A stretch of DNA of 5,260 bases. It comes from Candidatus Poribacteria bacterium. GTDB lineage: Bacteria > Poribacteria > WGA-4E > UBA9662. The stretch spans positions 1-5,260 of the forward strand of contig PBVO01000008.1 of NCBI GenBank assembly GCA_002729015.1, given 5' to 3'. The position numbers were made by a program, and so were the translations under genes. Positions 4,384 to 5,260 of this stretch are shown here, piece after piece (position 1 is the stretch's first letter; every line of letters starts with the position of its first letter). The notes under the pieces were generated by a model, which ran no database searches, was not told the DNA's origin, and worked only from the letters and a program-made list of their open reading frames with translations.

Positions 4384-5260
4384 CTCGTCCGATGTCTTCC
4401 TCAATGTCGCCTCCAGCGTTTTCATACTCTGCTTCATTTCCAGTGGCATCGTAGAAGTCACCGTACATGAATTCTTTCTGTGCCGCTTCTTCCAGTCTCG
4501 CCATAACTTCTGGAGTGAAGTATTTTTCGGGATCATTGTTAATTGCTTTCCCGAAGATCTTAGATCCGTCAGGAAGTTCGTATCGTGTAGAAACTTTCTT
4601 GAATATATCATATTTCTCTGCCAAATCAAGCAACCCGAAATATTTATCAAGTCCTTTTTCATACGATAATCGCACTTCAACATCCTTGTTCTCTTTCGAG
4701 AATCGGGATTTAATCATTCTGCATTTAATAATATTCCCTACTACGTCTTTACCATCTCTGTCTTTCTTCTTGGATAAGAAGCAAATAGATGAAGAGGCAT
4801 ATTTCAATCCACTACCACCAGACATTTCTTTTGTAGGAATATACGATCCAATAACTTCGTATACATGATTAGTAACAAGTAATGGAACATTTGCTTTGGC
4901 GCATTTCAATGAAAGAACTCTGAACGCAGCTTTAATGACCTGCGCTTTAGTCATATCGCGCGTTTCTTTACCTTCCGCGGTATCTTCCATTTCTTTAGTT
5001 GTACTTAATTGTCCTAAGGAATCTAGAACAAACATCATAGGTGGCTGATCAGCCGAGTCCATATAATTGTCCAGAATCTTAATAGCCTGATGGCGAAATT
5101 CTTGAATTGTATGTGGCTCTGAGATTACAACGCGGTTAATATCAATACCACGCGAACTCATCATCCCCCCTGTAACTGCTGCCTCAGTATCAAAATAAAA
5201 AACACCAGCATCGGGATTACTGTTAAGGAAATGCTGAACAATGCCCAGAACAAAAAACGT
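4367..5260 (-). CDS. uvsX: UvsX RecA-like recombinase (5' end outside window)
   Basis: The last 297 residues of the T4-type strand-exchange protein; about 90 N-terminal residues, including Walker A, lie beyond base 5260. The reading frame is open to the window edge, so the in-frame ATG at 5164 is internal. Numbering from the first visible residue: YFDTEAAVT (22-30) holds the catalytic Glu26; [19 protein letters not shown] (75-93) is Walker B and closely parallels T4 FIDSLGNLASKKETED; DMTKA (102-106) matches T4 DMTRA; VTNHVYE (129-135) is the motif preceding loop L2; [12 protein letters not shown] (146-157) fits loop L2 and its flank; YFGLLDLAE (207-215) matches the T4 YSGLLDMAL stretch. The tail (276-297) is acidic, as in UvsX, where it interacts with partners. 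UvsX coats single-stranded DNA with UvsY and gp32 and starts recombination-dependent replication. Its TGA overlaps the next gene by 17 bases. Identification is secure. Confidence 0.94.
   Translation of the reverse strand, partial: TFFVLGIVQHFLNSNPDAGVFYFDTEAAVTGGMMSSRGIDINRVVISEPHTIQEFRHQAIKILDNYMDSADQPPMMFVLDSLGQLSTTKEMEDTAEGKETRDMTKAQVIKAAFRVLSLKCAKANVPLLVTNHVYEVIGSYIPTKEMSGGSGLKYASSSICFLSKKKDRDGKDVVGNIIKCRMIKSRFSKENKDVEVRLSYEKGLDKYFGLLDLAEKYDIFKKVSTRYELPDGSKIFGKAINNDPEKYFTPEVMARLEEAAQKEFMYGDFYDATGNEAEYENAGGDIEEDIGRDESTL

Noticed and set aside
4066..4683. 205-residue open frame covering the gp40-like gene and part of uvsX
   Set aside because: Its first 100 codons are an out-of-frame reading of uvsX; only the part from 4383 has a sensible start position.

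Overview
The window looks like part of the DNA replication and recombination region of a T4-like tailed phage (myovirus type). The main evidence is a three-gene run on the minus strand, uvsX - 40 - 41, with the same order, orientation and tight overlaps as in phage T4. UvsX and gp41 are recognised from their sequences. The gene 40 call rests mostly on position and size. The host cannot be read from the window. 2-oxoglutarate oxygenases and SprT-like peptidases beside T4 replication genes are common in marine and environmental T4-like phages, but this is only suggestive.

All nine supported genes lie on the minus strand, so the region is transcribed from position 5260 toward position 1. In transcription order they are: a 5'-truncated UvsX recombinase (4367-5260); a gp40-like small protein (4066-4383); gp41 replicative helicase (2724-4109); a 70-residue unknown (2501-2713); a 401-residue PP-loop protein related to the asparagine synthetase C-terminal domain (1303-2508); a 71-residue unknown (1088-1303); a SprT-like zinc peptidase (581-1042); a 45-residue unknown (457-594); and a 2OG-Fe(II) oxygenase (1-460) that runs off the window edge. 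The oxygenase has a TTG start and is easily missed.

The genes are packed very tightly. Neighbours overlap by 1 to 44 bases or are separated by about 10. The one exception is the 45-base gap at 1043-1087, which holds a good sigma70-like promoter (extended -10 and a partial -35) overlapped by an inverted repeat. The region therefore seems to fall into two blocks. The first is a replication block plus the PP-loop cassette, read through from upstream. The second is a peptidase - small protein - oxygenase block that can also be transcribed separately.

UvsX forms the recombinase filament that starts recombination-dependent replication, and gp41 is the hexameric fork helicase. In T4, gene 40 encodes a head-vertex assembly factor. 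In T4 the primase gene 61 follows 41 closely. Here an accessory cassette follows instead, containing the least explained gene in the window: a tryptophan-rich, glutaminase-less AsnB-like PP-loop enzyme flanked by two small unknown genes. No RNA genes, CRISPR arrays, insertion sequences or convincing terminators were seen, and no stretch over 300 bases lacks a gene.
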